Source: Glutamicibacter sp. B1
GTDB taxonomy: Bacteria > Actinomycetota > Actinomycetes > Actinomycetales > Micrococcaceae
DNA length: 64,000 bases
Direction of reading: 5' to 3'
Assembly: GCF_039602135.1 (NCBI RefSeq)
Contig: NZ_CP125942.1
Span: forward strand, 2,790,001 to 2,854,000
Part shown: piece by piece, positions 17,312 to 26,059 of the stretch
How positions within the stretch are numbered: position 1 is the first letter of the stretch
Layout of the letters: every line of letters starts with the position of its first letter
Translations under genes and position numbers: made by a program
Notes under the pieces: generated by a model
Databases searched by the model: none
Seen by the model: only the letters and a program-made list of their open reading frames with translations
Told to the model about the DNA's origin: nothing

Positions 17312-17977
17312 ATGTCACGTATACGCGTTCACTTGGCCGACAGCGATTACTTTTCACGCGCTGGAATCTCGGGAGTTCTTTCGACCGCAGAAGATTTCGT
17401 CCTAGAACAAGTCACGGACTCCATGCCAGAAGCCATCAGCGGTGCAGCCGAGCTAAAGCCAGATGTCATCTTGCTCGAGGCAACGACTGACGGACACGAC
17501 CTCTACGGTGCTATTCAAGAGATTTCCGAACAGAGCCCCGACACCAAAATTGTTGTTATGGCAGGGCGATATAACCGCAATGAAATTGCTCTAGCTTATG
17601 AAGCCGGCAGTTCAGGCTTGATTTCAAAAAGCTCGATTAGTTCCGAGTTGCCCAGTGCCTTGCGGATGCTGGTAGCCGGATATCAGCTTTTCGCTCCCCC
17701 CACGGACGGTTGGGACCCCACTTCACGAGTAGCCCGCCGTTCAATTCATCAAGAAGCTTTCCAGGAGCTCGGCGAAAGGGATCGTGGGCTCGTTCGGCTC
17801 GTTGCTGCCGGGCTGACGAACGCTCAGATTTCCCGTATTGCGCATATTTCTGAGGGGTCGGTCAAACTTCACCTTGCACGCGTCATGGATGAACTGAGCG
17901 TTTCAAATCGCGTTCAATTAGCCGTTATCGCGGCAGAAGCTGGCTTAGTAACTTCAGCAGACCTCAAGATTGCTTAG
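17312..17977 (+). CDS. Orphan LuxR/NarL-type response regulator with degenerate receiver
   Basis: This 221-residue protein has a receiver domain (residues 4-125) and a LuxR-type HTH (about 150-210; LVAAGLTNAQISRIAHISEGSVKLHLARVMDEL). The receiver keeps an acidic residue at LADSD and a Lys in LISKSS. The phospho-acceptor Asp is replaced by Glu56 (VILLEATTDG), and the switch Thr/Ser after strand 4 is Ala (VVMAG). Phosphorylation is therefore unlikely, and the protein may be constitutively active or respond to another signal. No histidine kinase is nearby. It is divergent from the surface-protein gene, which makes that gene a plausible target. Confidence 0.85.
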   Translation: MSRIRVHLADSDYFSRAGISGVLSTAEDFVLEQVTDSMPEAISGAAELKPDVILLEATTDGHDLYGAIQEISEQSPDTKIVVMAGRYNRNEIALAYEAGSSGLISKSSISSELPSALRMLVAGYQLFAPPTDGWDPTSRVARRSIHQEAFQELGERDRGLVRLVAAGLTNAQISRIAHISEGSVKLHLARVMDELSVSNRVQLAVIAAEAGLVTSADLKIA

Positions 17978-18696
17978 TAAACAGTACGTAACTGACTAGC
18001 CGGAACCCACATTTGCTCGCCTTCGCGGTCGATCTGACGCCACGCACCTTGGCGCGCCACAATAATCACTGCCGTATCAGCAGGAAGAATCCGAACCAGT
18101 GAATAGTGGTCGCCCGGTCCACGGCGGGCGTTAAGACGAATGGTAGTCAAGGCTCGCTGGTTCGGCACTGCAATCAATCCACCGCGTGCTGGACGCGCCG
18201 GGATTTCTTGTAGATACATGCTAGGAACCCAGCCTAAGAGTTTGCCGGCTTGGACTTGTGACCAGAGTCCTTGCTGAAGCATGGAGCGCACCTTGCTCCC
18301 CTGGTCAATGACCTTTAAGACCGGGTATCCGGTGCCACTTCCCTTACGTAGGTTGAGCGTTGCAGTGGTGACGTGGGTGGCTTCGATGAGCGAATAGCGA
18401 GAGAGTACTGGCTCAGCGTTGTCATCGTCGTCTTCAGCCGGGACGGGCTCATCAAAAACCGTAGGGATAGGTTCCAAATAGATATTAGGTAGCCACCCGT
18501 AGGTTTTTTCTACAAACACATGGGCCCAAGAACCTTTGACTTCAATGAGGGCCAATTCTGTACCGTGGGCCAGATTGCTCTGCACAACATAGTGTCGGCC
18601 CGCGCCCTTGCGCAGTTTGAGCGAGGCAGTCGTCCTGTGAGTCAACGTTACAGACGACATCAAAGCCGATTTTTGTGGCAAGCCCACTTGGTTCAC
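17974..18696 (-). CDS. Protein with three SH3b domains
   Basis: About 240 residues carry three bacterial SH3 (SH3b) repeats at roughly 15-75, 100-165 and 180-240. Each has the pattern T-x-L-x-L-R-x-G-x-G followed by W-x-x-V and G-W-x-P (for example LNLRKGSGTGYPVLKV and GWVPSMYL). An acidic linker (EDDDDNAEP) separates the first two. There is no signal peptide or catalytic domain, which is unusual for SH3b proteins that bind cell wall. GTG at 18696 is chosen because GAGG lies five bases upstream. Its stop overlaps the stop of the convergent response-regulator gene. Confidence 0.75.
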   Translation of the reverse strand: MNQVGLPQKSALMSSVTLTHRTTASLKLRKGAGRHYVVQSNLAHGTELALIEVKGSWAHVFVEKTYGWLPNIYLEPIPTVFDEPVPAEDDDDNAEPVLSRYSLIEATHVTTATLNLRKGSGTGYPVLKVIDQGSKVRSMLQQGLWSQVQAGKLLGWVPSMYLQEIPARPARGGLIAVPNQRALTTIRLNARRGPGDHYSLVRILPADTAVIIVARQGAWRQIDREGEQMWVPASQLRTVY

Positions 18697-18711
18697 GACC
18701 ACCTCAATTAA

Positions 18712-18750
18712 AAACTTAGGGAAGCAGTCACCGACTGCTTCCCTAAGTTT
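18712..18750 (-). terminator. Terminator of the ferritin gene
   Basis: Perfect 18-bp arms (AAACTTAGGGAAGCAGTC and its complement) with a 3-base loop. On the - strand it lies just after the ferritin stop and just before the SH3-protein start, insulating the two. Confidence 0.88.
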
Positions 18751-18785
18751 ATTCCATTTTTAGAAGATGTGTGCTTCGTTGTCTA

Positions 18786-19286
18786 CTAGTCGTCCGATGG
18801 ACGCGAGCCAAGCTCCGCATCCAGACGCAACAGGCCGCTTCCGTCGTTACCGATCAGCTTCACGCGGTCCAAGATTTCGGAGACAGTTGCTTCTTCCTCA
18901 ATCTGCTCGTCGATGAACCAGTGCAGCAGTGGAAGGGAATCGATGTCTCCCTCGGTCTGAGCCAGGCGGTACAGTTCGCGAATTGCTTCGGATACCTTCT
19001 GCTCATGTGCTAGCGAAGCTGCAAAAGCGTCAGCAACGCTCTTGATGTTCAGCTCAGGCGATGGCTGTTCACCAATCTTTGGGTGAGCGGAGCGGTCGGT
19101 CATGTGGGTCATGAACTTTTCTGCGTGCTCAATTTCCTCGCCAGCCTGTGCGCGGAACCAGCCAGCCATGCCCGGAAGGCTCATGACGTCCATTTCGATG
19201 GCTAGCTGACGGTATACCGTTGCTGCAGTCAGTTCGAGAGTTACTTGGGTGCTGAAGGCTTCTGCCAGTTTTCCTGTAAGTTCCAT
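18786..19286 (-). CDS. ftn: Ferritin (iron storage)
   Basis: This 166-residue non-haem ferritin has ferroxidase-site residues in LELTAATVYRQLA (first helix Glu and Tyr), EEIEHAEKFMTH (Glu-x-x-His) and WFIDEQIEEEATV (Gln-x-x-Glu). The protein stores iron as ferric oxide in a 24-subunit shell. The start at 19286 (MELTGKLAEAF) matches family length; the upstream open frame is non-coding leader. An iron box and a -10 element upstream suggest DtxR/IdeR control. Confidence 0.9.
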   Translation of the reverse strand: MELTGKLAEAFSTQVTLELTAATVYRQLAIEMDVMSLPGMAGWFRAQAGEEIEHAEKFMTHMTDRSAHPKIGEQPSPELNIKSVADAFAASLAHEQKVSEAIRELYRLAQTEGDIDSLPLLHWFIDEQIEEEATVSEILDRVKLIGNDGSGLLRLDAELGSRPSDD

Positions 19287-19359
19287 ATCTTTAGAGTAGA
19301 ACGATTTTTCTGCCTTGTCACCGAAGTTTGGACACACTTAGTCCAACTTGAATTAGGGA

Positions 19360-19420
19360 ATCATACCACGTTGACAGCAGGTTAACGTAGCCGATACTAA
19401 TAAAGGTTAGGTAAACCGAA
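19360..19420 (-). promoter_or_regulatory. DtxR/IdeR-type iron box and promoter of the ferritin gene
   Basis: AAAGGTTAGGTAAACCGAA at 19402-19420 matches 14 of 19 positions of the DtxR/IdeR consensus as I know it (TTAGGTTAGGCTAACCTAA). On the - strand a TATGAT -10 box lies at 19365-19360 with no good -35. That is what an activator-dependent promoter would look like. IdeR/DtxR activates ferritin genes in mycobacteria and corynebacteria from such upstream sites. Confidence 0.65.
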
Positions 19421-19431
19421 ACAGTCGAAAT

Positions 19432-21849
19432 CTACCGGTTCAGACCGGCACGTCGCAACGCTTCGGCCATGGCAGTATTGCCCGAAGCCGCTGGCTTACC
19501 ATTGCGGTTCCCCTGGCTTCGATTCTGAGAATTCTCATTCTTAGCGTTGCGAGCCCCAGAACCTCTACCATTCCCGGTCTTTCGTTCCCTCGATGCGCCG
19601 CCCTTGGTCGGTTCGCCAGCTACTGGAAGCTCATCATCCAATCGCAGCGTCAAAGAAATACGCTTACGGTTAGTGTCTACGTCTAGAACTTTGACCTTGA
19701 CGATTTGTCCCGAGCTCACCACTTCACGTGGATCAGAGATGAACTTGGTGCTCATCGCCGATACGTGGATTAGACCGTCCTGGTGAACACCTAGATCAAC
19801 AAAGGCGCCAAAGGCTGCAACGTTAGAGACAGTACCTTCAAGAATCATTCCCGGCTTAACGTCACTGATCGTTTCAACGCCTTCCTTCAACGAAGCCGTG
19901 ACGAATTCGCCACGGGGATCTCGCGCTGGGCGGCGCAATTCAGAAATGACATCGCGAATGGTTGGTTCGCCGAACTGCTCCGTCACAAAATCCTGAACCT
20001 TCAGTTCTTCCAGCCGACGGCCCTGTGCTTCGGCGCTCTGCTGCAGAGTTTTAGCTAATGCATAAGCTTCAGGGTGAACCGATGATGCATCCAGCTTTTC
20101 TTCCCCTCCGGTGATACGAAGGAACCCGGCACACTGTTCAAACGCCTTCGCACCCAAACGCGGGACCTTCAACAGGTCCTTACGCGTGGCAAAAGGACCA
20201 TTGGCGTTTCGGTGGTCAACAATATTGCGGCTCAACAGTGGTCCAACACCGGCAACGCGAGAGAGCAGTGCTGGTGATGCCGTATTAACGTCAACGCCCA
20301 CCGCATTAACACAGTCCTCAACCACGGCGTCCAAGGCACGATCAAGCTTCGACGCTGTCACATCATGCTGGTACTGGCCAACACCAATGGACTTTGGATC
20401 AATCTTGACTAGCTCGGCCAACGGGTCTTGGAGGCGGCGAGCAATCGACACCGCTCCACGCAGAGAAACATCCATTTCTGGCAGCTCTTGGCTGGCCAAT
20501 TCTGATGCAGAGTATACGGAGGCTCCGGCTTCAGAGACGATCACCTTGCTAATCCCCGAACCGCCAAGCACCTTGATGACTTCAGCGGCCAGACGATCGG
20601 TTTCACGCCCCGCGGTCCCATTGCCCACTGCGATGAGAGTGGTGCCATATTTCTTGGCCAGTTTGGCCAAGATTGCTACCGATTCGTCCCACTTCTTAAC
20701 CGGAGCATGCGGGTAAATAGTGGCAGTCTCAACTGACTTTCCGGTCAGGTCAACCACGGCGACTTTCACACCGGTACGTAGACCTGGATCTAGGCCGAGG
20801 ACTGCTTTGTTCCCTGCAGGGGCTGCCAAGAGGACATCGCGCAGGTTAGCGGCAAAGATCTTAACTGACTCGTCTTCGGCTGCTTCAAATAGTCTGGAGC
20901 GCAGGTCTGATTCGAAGCGGGTTAACAAACGCGCTTTCCACGCCAAACGTACGGTTTGAGAAATCCAAGAAGCGGCGGCCGCTCCGGTAGAAACATTCAG
21001 GCCCAATGACGCAGCAATCGCGTTTTCATATCCCGAGCGTGCCTGAGCCAAGGCATCTTCGTCACGAGGATCTGCTTCAGCCAGTTGAAGGTTTAGTACC
21101 CCTTCACGCTCACCACGCAAGAGTGCCAGCACACGGTGGGATGGGAGACGGTCCAGGTTGGCAACGTAGTCCAGGTAATCAGAGTATTTTCCCTGACCTT
21201 CGGCGCTGGCTGTACTGGCGACACTGGCACTGATCTTGCCATTGCTCCACAGTCGCTCGCGCAGTTCGCTGGCCAGTGCCACGTCTTGAGAGACGCGTTC
21301 TGTCACGATAGAGCGGGCTCCGGAAAGGACATCGGTTTCAGCAACAAACCCGGCCTCGGCGTTAAGGTACTCCGTAGCTGCCTGAAGGGGATCCGTCGTC
21401 GGAGTGGAAAGCAATAAGTCTGCCAGTGGCTCCAAACCTGCTTCTCGTGCAATCTGTGCTTTGGTGCGCCTCTTGGACTTGAACGGCAGGTAGAGGTCTT
21501 CAAGTTCAGCTTTGGTGCTCGCCAACGCGATCGCTTCCGAAAGCTGATCGGTGAGTTTGCCAGCTTCGCTAATGGCTTCGAGGATCGTGACACGGCGTTC
21601 TTCTAATTCGCGCAGGTAGCGCAGGCGTTCCTCGAGCAAACGCAACTGGCTATCGCTGAGCATGCCTGTTGCTTCTTTTCGATAGCGGGCAATAAAGGGA
21701 ACGGTTGATCCCGAGTCGAGGAGCTCTACCGTTGCTTTGATCTGCCAAATGGCGACCGTAGTTTCGGTGGATAGTTCCTGCGCCAGCTGAGCGAAAATAC
21801 GCTCTTGGGTGCTGCGGTCATCGGTCGTGTTCTTCTGCTCGCTACTCAC
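19432..21849 (-). CDS. tex: Tex-family RNA-binding transcription accessory protein
   Basis: This 805-residue protein has the Tex layout: N-terminal helical region (TVPFIARYRKEATGMLSDSQLR), a YqgF-like RNase H fold (VLGLDPGLRTGVKVAVVD), helix-hairpin-helix motifs (LLSRVAGVGPLLSRNIVDHR and DLLKVPRLGAKAFEQCAGF) and an S1 domain at about 645-715 (GTVSNVAAFGAFVDLGVHQDGL). A basic, Asn/Gly/Arg-rich tail follows. Tex proteins bind RNA/DNA and help transcription. Length is slightly above the usual 770 because of the tail. Confidence 0.93.
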   Translation of the reverse strand: MSSEQKNTTDDRSTQERIFAQLAQELSTETTVAIWQIKATVELLDSGSTVPFIARYRKEATGMLSDSQLRLLEERLRYLRELEERRVTILEAISEAGKLTDQLSEAIALASTKAELEDLYLPFKSKRRTKAQIAREAGLEPLADLLLSTPTTDPLQAATEYLNAEAGFVAETDVLSGARSIVTERVSQDVALASELRERLWSNGKISASVASTASAEGQGKYSDYLDYVANLDRLPSHRVLALLRGEREGVLNLQLAEADPRDEDALAQARSGYENAIAASLGLNVSTGAAAASWISQTVRLAWKARLLTRFESDLRSRLFEAAEDESVKIFAANLRDVLLAAPAGNKAVLGLDPGLRTGVKVAVVDLTGKSVETATIYPHAPVKKWDESVAILAKLAKKYGTTLIAVGNGTAGRETDRLAAEVIKVLGGSGISKVIVSEAGASVYSASELASQELPEMDVSLRGAVSIARRLQDPLAELVKIDPKSIGVGQYQHDVTASKLDRALDAVVEDCVNAVGVDVNTASPALLSRVAGVGPLLSRNIVDHRNANGPFATRKDLLKVPRLGAKAFEQCAGFLRITGGEEKLDASSVHPEAYALAKTLQQSAEAQGRRLEELKVQDFVTEQFGEPTIRDVISELRRPARDPRGEFVTASLKEGVETISDVKPGMILEGTVSNVAAFGAFVDLGVHQDGLIHVSAMSTKFISDPREVVSSGQIVKVKVLDVDTNRKRISLTLRLDDELPVAGEPTKGGASRERKTGNGRGSGARNAKNENSQNRSQGNRNGKPAASGNTAMAEALRRAGLNR

Positions 21850-21942
21850 CGATCAATTGTGCCTCACGGACTTCAAAGTTCAGATGATCGACTCGGTTGG
21901 CGTACAGCAGAAATTCAACATTAATGACTAGGGTTAATATCC

Positions 21943-22299
21943 ATGGGGAAAGTTAATGTTCGCAAAGCGGCAACGCTGTTTGCTATCGCATCGGTAACGA
22001 TGCTTAGCGCCGGATGTTCCATTGTTCAGGACACCGCTTCAAATGCTGCTAACCAGCTCACGGATGCTGCCAGCAAAGAGATAGTTCGTCAGGCATGTGC
22101 CCCTGTACAGGACGGCACCATAGATTCCAATGAAATGCGCGTCCTATCGTCCATCGTGAAATCGGTGGAAGGCGGCGGGCTACCCGAAGAAATGGTTCAG
22201 GCCCTCAATGACCTCGCGGATTCTGGCGACCAGGCACCGGCTGCCCTGCAAGAACGCCTCAAAAACGCCTGCGACCAAGCTACAGCGGAAAGTAACTAA
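21943..22299 (+). CDS. Small putative lipoprotein
   Basis: This 118-residue protein has a basic start, hydrophobic core and lipobox LSAGC (Cys25), so it is probably exported and lipid-anchored. The mature part is helical, with two further Cys residues (VRQACAP and LKNACDQ) that could form a disulfide. I do not recognise a family. It is divergent from tex and 40 bp upstream of the S4-domain gene, possibly in one transcript. Confidence 0.7.
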   Translation: MGKVNVRKAATLFAIASVTMLSAGCSIVQDTASNAANQLTDAASKEIVRQACAPVQDGTIDSNEMRVLSSIVKSVEGGGLPEEMVQALNDLADSGDQAPAALQERLKNACDQATAESN

Positions 22300-22339
22300 C
22301 GGCGCTAAGTGAGCTCGGTACCTGTTCTAAACTTTTCCC

Positions 22340-22741
22340 ATGGTTGAAATTCCCACCAGTGGCAAAGTCAGACTCGATGCTTGGCTGTGGTCTGTGCGCA
22401 TCTACAAAACACGCTCCGCAGCGACGACCGCATGTCGCGCCGGCCACGTGCGCCTGAATGGCGAACCGGTCAAAGCGTCACAAACTGTTGTTACCGGTGA
22501 CCGCATCCGTGTACGCAAAGATGGTTTTGACCGTGACGTTGAAGTCACGGGTCTACTTTCCAAGCGCGTATCGGCTCCGGTAGCCGCCAAATGCTATCTG
22601 GACCACACGCCTCCACGTGAACGAGTCGTCATCCCACAGGTTCCGGTGCGAGATCGCGGCACGGGACGCCCCACCAAGAAAGACCGTCGCGAAATGGATC
22701 ACTTGCGCTCTTCTTGGCAGGGCCCCGATACCGAGCTGTAG
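22340..22741 (+). CDS. RNA-binding S4-domain protein, Hsp15-like
   Basis: This 133-residue protein has an S4 RNA-binding domain at residues 9-55 (VRLDAWLWSVRIYKTRSAATTACRAG, then HVRLNGEPVKASQ and GDRIRV) and a basic C-terminal tail. It matches the Hsp15 heat-shock protein family, which recycles stalled 50S subunits carrying nascent chains in E. coli. The actinobacterial role is inferred. It follows the lipoprotein gene and converges on the S9 peptidase gene with a 19-bp gap. Confidence 0.85.
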   Translation: MVEIPTSGKVRLDAWLWSVRIYKTRSAATTACRAGHVRLNGEPVKASQTVVTGDRIRVRKDGFDRDVEVTGLLSKRVSAPVAAKCYLDHTPPRERVVIPQVPVRDRGTGRPTKKDRREMDHLRSSWQGPDTEL

Positions 22742-22760
22742 TTCTGTTTACAACCCGCCG

Positions 22761-24710
22761 CTATGACAATTCGATGGCCGGAACGTCAGTTTCGAAGTTA
22801 AAGATTTGGGCATAGAAAGCTAGGGAGCTTTCTAATGCGCGCACAATATTTTCAGACTTCCGGAAACCATGCTGTTCTCCTTCAAAGAGAATGTAGGCGT
22901 GGGTGATTCCGCGCTCGGCGAGCGCATCGGCAACCACCTGAGACTGCGCTGGCGGAACAACTTTGTCTTCGTCTCCCTGCAGAAGCAATACCGGGCAGGA
23001 AATCTTCGAAACATGGTTGATCGGTGCACGCTTCTCATACAGGTCCGCGGCCTCAGGATAGGGTCCTACCAACGAGAACATGTATTGGGATTCAAAGTCG
23101 TGGGTGTCTTGAACGAGTCCTACCAAATCAGAAACCCCGTATCGGCTGATTCCTGCGGTAAAGACATCCGAGAACGTCAAGGCACACAGCACTGTCCAGC
23201 CGCCCGCACTTCCGCCTTCAATACCGATGCGTGCCGGGTCAGCAATTTTTTGGCCAATCAAGGCGTTGATCACGGCCACCGTATCGGAAACGTCAACGAC
23301 GCCCCAAGCTCCACGTAAACGGTTGCGGTATTCACGTCCGTAGCCGGTTGACCCGCCATAGTTCACGTCCACCACTCCAATACCACGCGAGGTGTAATAG
23401 GCTACCGCCGCGTTGAGGGTTGCCGAAGCCTGACTGGTTGGGCCGCCATGAACAAAAGTGACGAAAGGTGGCAATTCGTCGGTGATTCCTTCATAGCCTT
23501 CTTGGGCCGGGCGATAAAGCAACGCATGTACCGACTGTCCGGCAAGATTTTTGCATTCAAATTCTTCCACGGATGGCAACATGCTCGGATGCGGCAAATC
23601 CTGAATGGAACTGGCAATTGCTCGGTGCTCAAGAGTTTCGAGATTGATCAAGCTGATCTGCTCACCGTGCGTCATCGAAGATGTTCCAGCCAGTAGCCAG
23701 TCAACTTTTATGCCCATTGGCCTGATGCGGGTGAAGGGCAAATCGAGATCGTCTATTCCACCGGTGTCCGAATGCACTCGGGCCAATGAGGTGGTCCCGC
23801 GACCATAGGAGCACAAGAGGGTGTGAGGGTTTTCTACCAGGTACCACGTAGTGCCGACTTGCCACAAAGGGCCGGCGAATTCTGCGGGACGGTCAACGAG
23901 ACGAGTGGTTCGTGAAGATTCGTTTTGGTACACATAGGGGTTCCACCAGCCACTGGCATCAGAAATGAACGCCAAACGATCATCATCCAACCACTCAGGC
24001 TGCATGACCGATTCTTCTTCCCCACCGGCAATCACTTTGCTCTTGAGCATTCCGGTTTCGGTAAATTCAGCCAGGTGAAGATAGGCGGAATCCCAAGGCA
24101 TGTTCGGGTGTTCCCAACTGATCCAGGAGAGTTTTTGCCCATTAGGACTCAGCCGTGGGGCAGCAACAAATCGTGCGGGCTCGCTCAAGATCCTGATGTT
24201 TGCCAGGTCTACCGCGGCACTGCCATCGAGTGGGATTTGCACAATATGGCGTACGGGCTCATCACGAAGATCTTCCATGATGGCAAGGACGCTACCTTCG
24301 GGACCTTGAATGAATTCCGCAAAGCGCAGTTGCGGGTCACCATCAACGGTGCTCTCGGGGGTCAAAGGTGTTGGCTCATGTTCACCGATGTTCACCGAGT
24401 ACACCCGCTGATCGGTGAAGTTCGCGAAGATGATCACGTCATTCTGAGATTCAATGATCTTCCAACTGGATCCACCGTATTCGTGGACTCGTGAACGCAC
24501 GTTAAACGGTGCCCTGATCAGTTCTTGCCCTCGTTGCCCGTCGGTGCCATATTCAACAAGCGTGATCCGGCCACCTTCAGCAGGACGCCCTTCTTGGATA
24601 ATGATTTGATCCTTATAGAAACACGCACCACCTAGGGGTTTCGTTCCTGCTGCAACGTCTTGAGCAGTAATTGTTGAAGGCCAGGATCCGAAAGGCAAGT
24701 GCATAGGCAT
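22761..24710 (-). CDS. S9-family (prolyl oligopeptidase-type) peptidase
   Basis: This 649-residue cytosolic serine peptidase has an N-terminal beta-propeller-like half (to about residue 380) and a C-terminal alpha/beta-hydrolase half. The nucleophile motif is GIEGGSAGGWTVL, the Asp lies in LLQGDEDKVVPP and the His in EGEQHGFRKSEN. The segment FVHGGPTSQA is the oxyanion-side HGGP motif of acylaminoacyl-/dipeptidyl-peptidases. AGGA lies 8 bp before the ATG. Substrate is unknown. Confidence 0.88.
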   Translation of the reverse strand: MPMHLPFGSWPSTITAQDVAAGTKPLGGACFYKDQIIIQEGRPAEGGRITLVEYGTDGQRGQELIRAPFNVRSRVHEYGGSSWKIIESQNDVIIFANFTDQRVYSVNIGEHEPTPLTPESTVDGDPQLRFAEFIQGPEGSVLAIMEDLRDEPVRHIVQIPLDGSAAVDLANIRILSEPARFVAAPRLSPNGQKLSWISWEHPNMPWDSAYLHLAEFTETGMLKSKVIAGGEEESVMQPEWLDDDRLAFISDASGWWNPYVYQNESSRTTRLVDRPAEFAGPLWQVGTTWYLVENPHTLLCSYGRGTTSLARVHSDTGGIDDLDLPFTRIRPMGIKVDWLLAGTSSMTHGEQISLINLETLEHRAIASSIQDLPHPSMLPSVEEFECKNLAGQSVHALLYRPAQEGYEGITDELPPFVTFVHGGPTSQASATLNAAVAYYTSRGIGVVDVNYGGSTGYGREYRNRLRGAWGVVDVSDTVAVINALIGQKIADPARIGIEGGSAGGWTVLCALTFSDVFTAGISRYGVSDLVGLVQDTHDFESQYMFSLVGPYPEAADLYEKRAPINHVSKISCPVLLLQGDEDKVVPPAQSQVVADALAERGITHAYILFEGEQHGFRKSENIVRALESSLAFYAQIFNFETDVPAIELS

Positions 24711-24785
24711 ATTCTTGATCCTAGCGATCTTTGAGGTTCAGAACGACCCTCCCAAAGAATGATTCACCGAAGCTAGGGTAAGCAG

Positions 24786-25325
24786 ATGAACAAATACGCC
24801 GTGTTCCTTCGTGGCGTGAACGTTGGTGGGGTAAAAGTCCTGATGAAAGACCTCACACGCTTGCTTCAAGAGGGTGGATTCTCTGAGGTCAAGACGCTAC
24901 TGGCCAGTGGCAACGTGGTGCTAACCTCCGAGATTTCCGATCCCTTGATAATTCAAAATCGCTGCAATGAATTGTTGCGTCAGTACTATCAGCGAGAGAT
25001 TCCCACGCTAGTTTTTACTGAAGCGGAAATCGAAGAGTTGGCCCAGCCTTTTGCTCTACCGTTGCCCGAACCAGCGACAGCGCACCATGGTTATCTCACC
25101 CTGTGTCATAGTGCGCGCGATGCCCAAGAACTAGGCCAAGTGATTCAGGACGTAGCGGCGCCACACAGCTTTCTGGTGACTGGCCGAACGGTGCAGTGGA
25201 TTGCTTCCAAAGGAACAAGCACTACAGATCCGGTGGCGAAGGTAGTTCAAGCGCAGGCCAAGCACCGGATATTGACCACTCGCAATCACAACACCTTAGT
25301 AAAGGTTGCGAAGATTTTTCACTAG
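24786..25325 (+). CDS. DUF1697-family protein
   Basis: This 179-residue protein starts MNKYAVFLRGVNVGGVKVLMKDL, the characteristic opening of DUF1697, and continues with TLLASGNVVLTSE and a C-terminal stretch TTRNHNTLVKV typical of the family. The function is unknown. It is divergent from the peptidase gene and 62 bp upstream of the TRIC-channel gene, with which it may be cotranscribed. Confidence 0.88.
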   Translation: MNKYAVFLRGVNVGGVKVLMKDLTRLLQEGGFSEVKTLLASGNVVLTSEISDPLIIQNRCNELLRQYYQREIPTLVFTEAEIEELAQPFALPLPEPATAHHGYLTLCHSARDAQELGQVIQDVAAPHSFLVTGRTVQWIASKGTSTTDPVAKVVQAQAKHRILTTRNHNTLVKVAKIFH

Positions 25326-25387
25326 CTGAAGCAACAGGCAATAATGGAACATTGTTCATACGTCACCGACCCGCTTGAGGCTCTGGA

Positions 25388-26044
25388 ATGTACATCCTGA
25401 TTGAACTCGTCGGTATCTTCTTCTTCGCCGTCGCTGGTTCGTTAATGGCTGCCCGAAGAGGATTCGATATTTTGGGGTCCGTATTTTTGGGCGGCGTCTG
25501 TGCTTTAGGTGGCGGTGTGGTCCGCGACTTAATTCTTAATGAATCACCAGCGACCTTTGAACACCCGATCTATTTCATTCCACCGGTCTTGGCGGCATTG
25601 TGCGTTTACGCTTTCACGCCTGCGGTCCAAAAGTTGCATCGCTTAGTGCAGCTTTTTGATGCTGCTGGTCTAGGGCTGTTTTGTGTCACCGGAACGCTGA
25701 AGGCACTGGAGCATCAGTTCAACCCGGTGGCCGCCGTGTTACTGGGTGTCATCACCAGTGTTGGCGGTGGCCTGTTGCGTGACGTCATTTCTAATGTCAC
25801 CCCGGACCTCTTTAACCCGCGCGATATTTATGCGTTGGCGGCCATGGTTGGCGCGGGGCTCACTGTGCTCGCGTGGCATTTGAACATCATGAGCGTTCCG
25901 GTCAGCGCCGGGATCGCTGCCCTCGCGTTCCTCATTCGTGTGGCATCCATACGTTTTGGCTGGTCGGTGCCATTAGCTGCTGGCCATTGGCACCGCGCCA
26001 CTCAAAATCCGCCAACGTCAGATGGTCCACAACGTCACTTCTAG
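25388..26044 (+). CDS. TRIC-type cation channel family protein (UPF0126)
   Basis: This 218-residue membrane protein has about seven hydrophobic helices in two internal repeats. Each repeat carries the signature GGGxxRD (LGGGVVRDLIL near residue 45 and VGGGLLRDVIS near 130). Prokaryotic TRIC homologues form trimeric potassium/cation channels. GAGG precedes the ATG. It converges on the MFS transporter gene. Confidence 0.88.
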   Translation: MYILIELVGIFFFAVAGSLMAARRGFDILGSVFLGGVCALGGGVVRDLILNESPATFEHPIYFIPPVLAALCVYAFTPAVQKLHRLVQLFDAAGLGLFCVTGTLKALEHQFNPVAAVLLGVITSVGGGLLRDVISNVTPDLFNPRDIYALAAMVGAGLTVLAWHLNIMSVPVSAGIAALAFLIRVASIRFGWSVPLAAGHWHRATQNPPTSDGPQRHF

Positions 26045-26059
26045 GTTTTTGCTTCTCGC

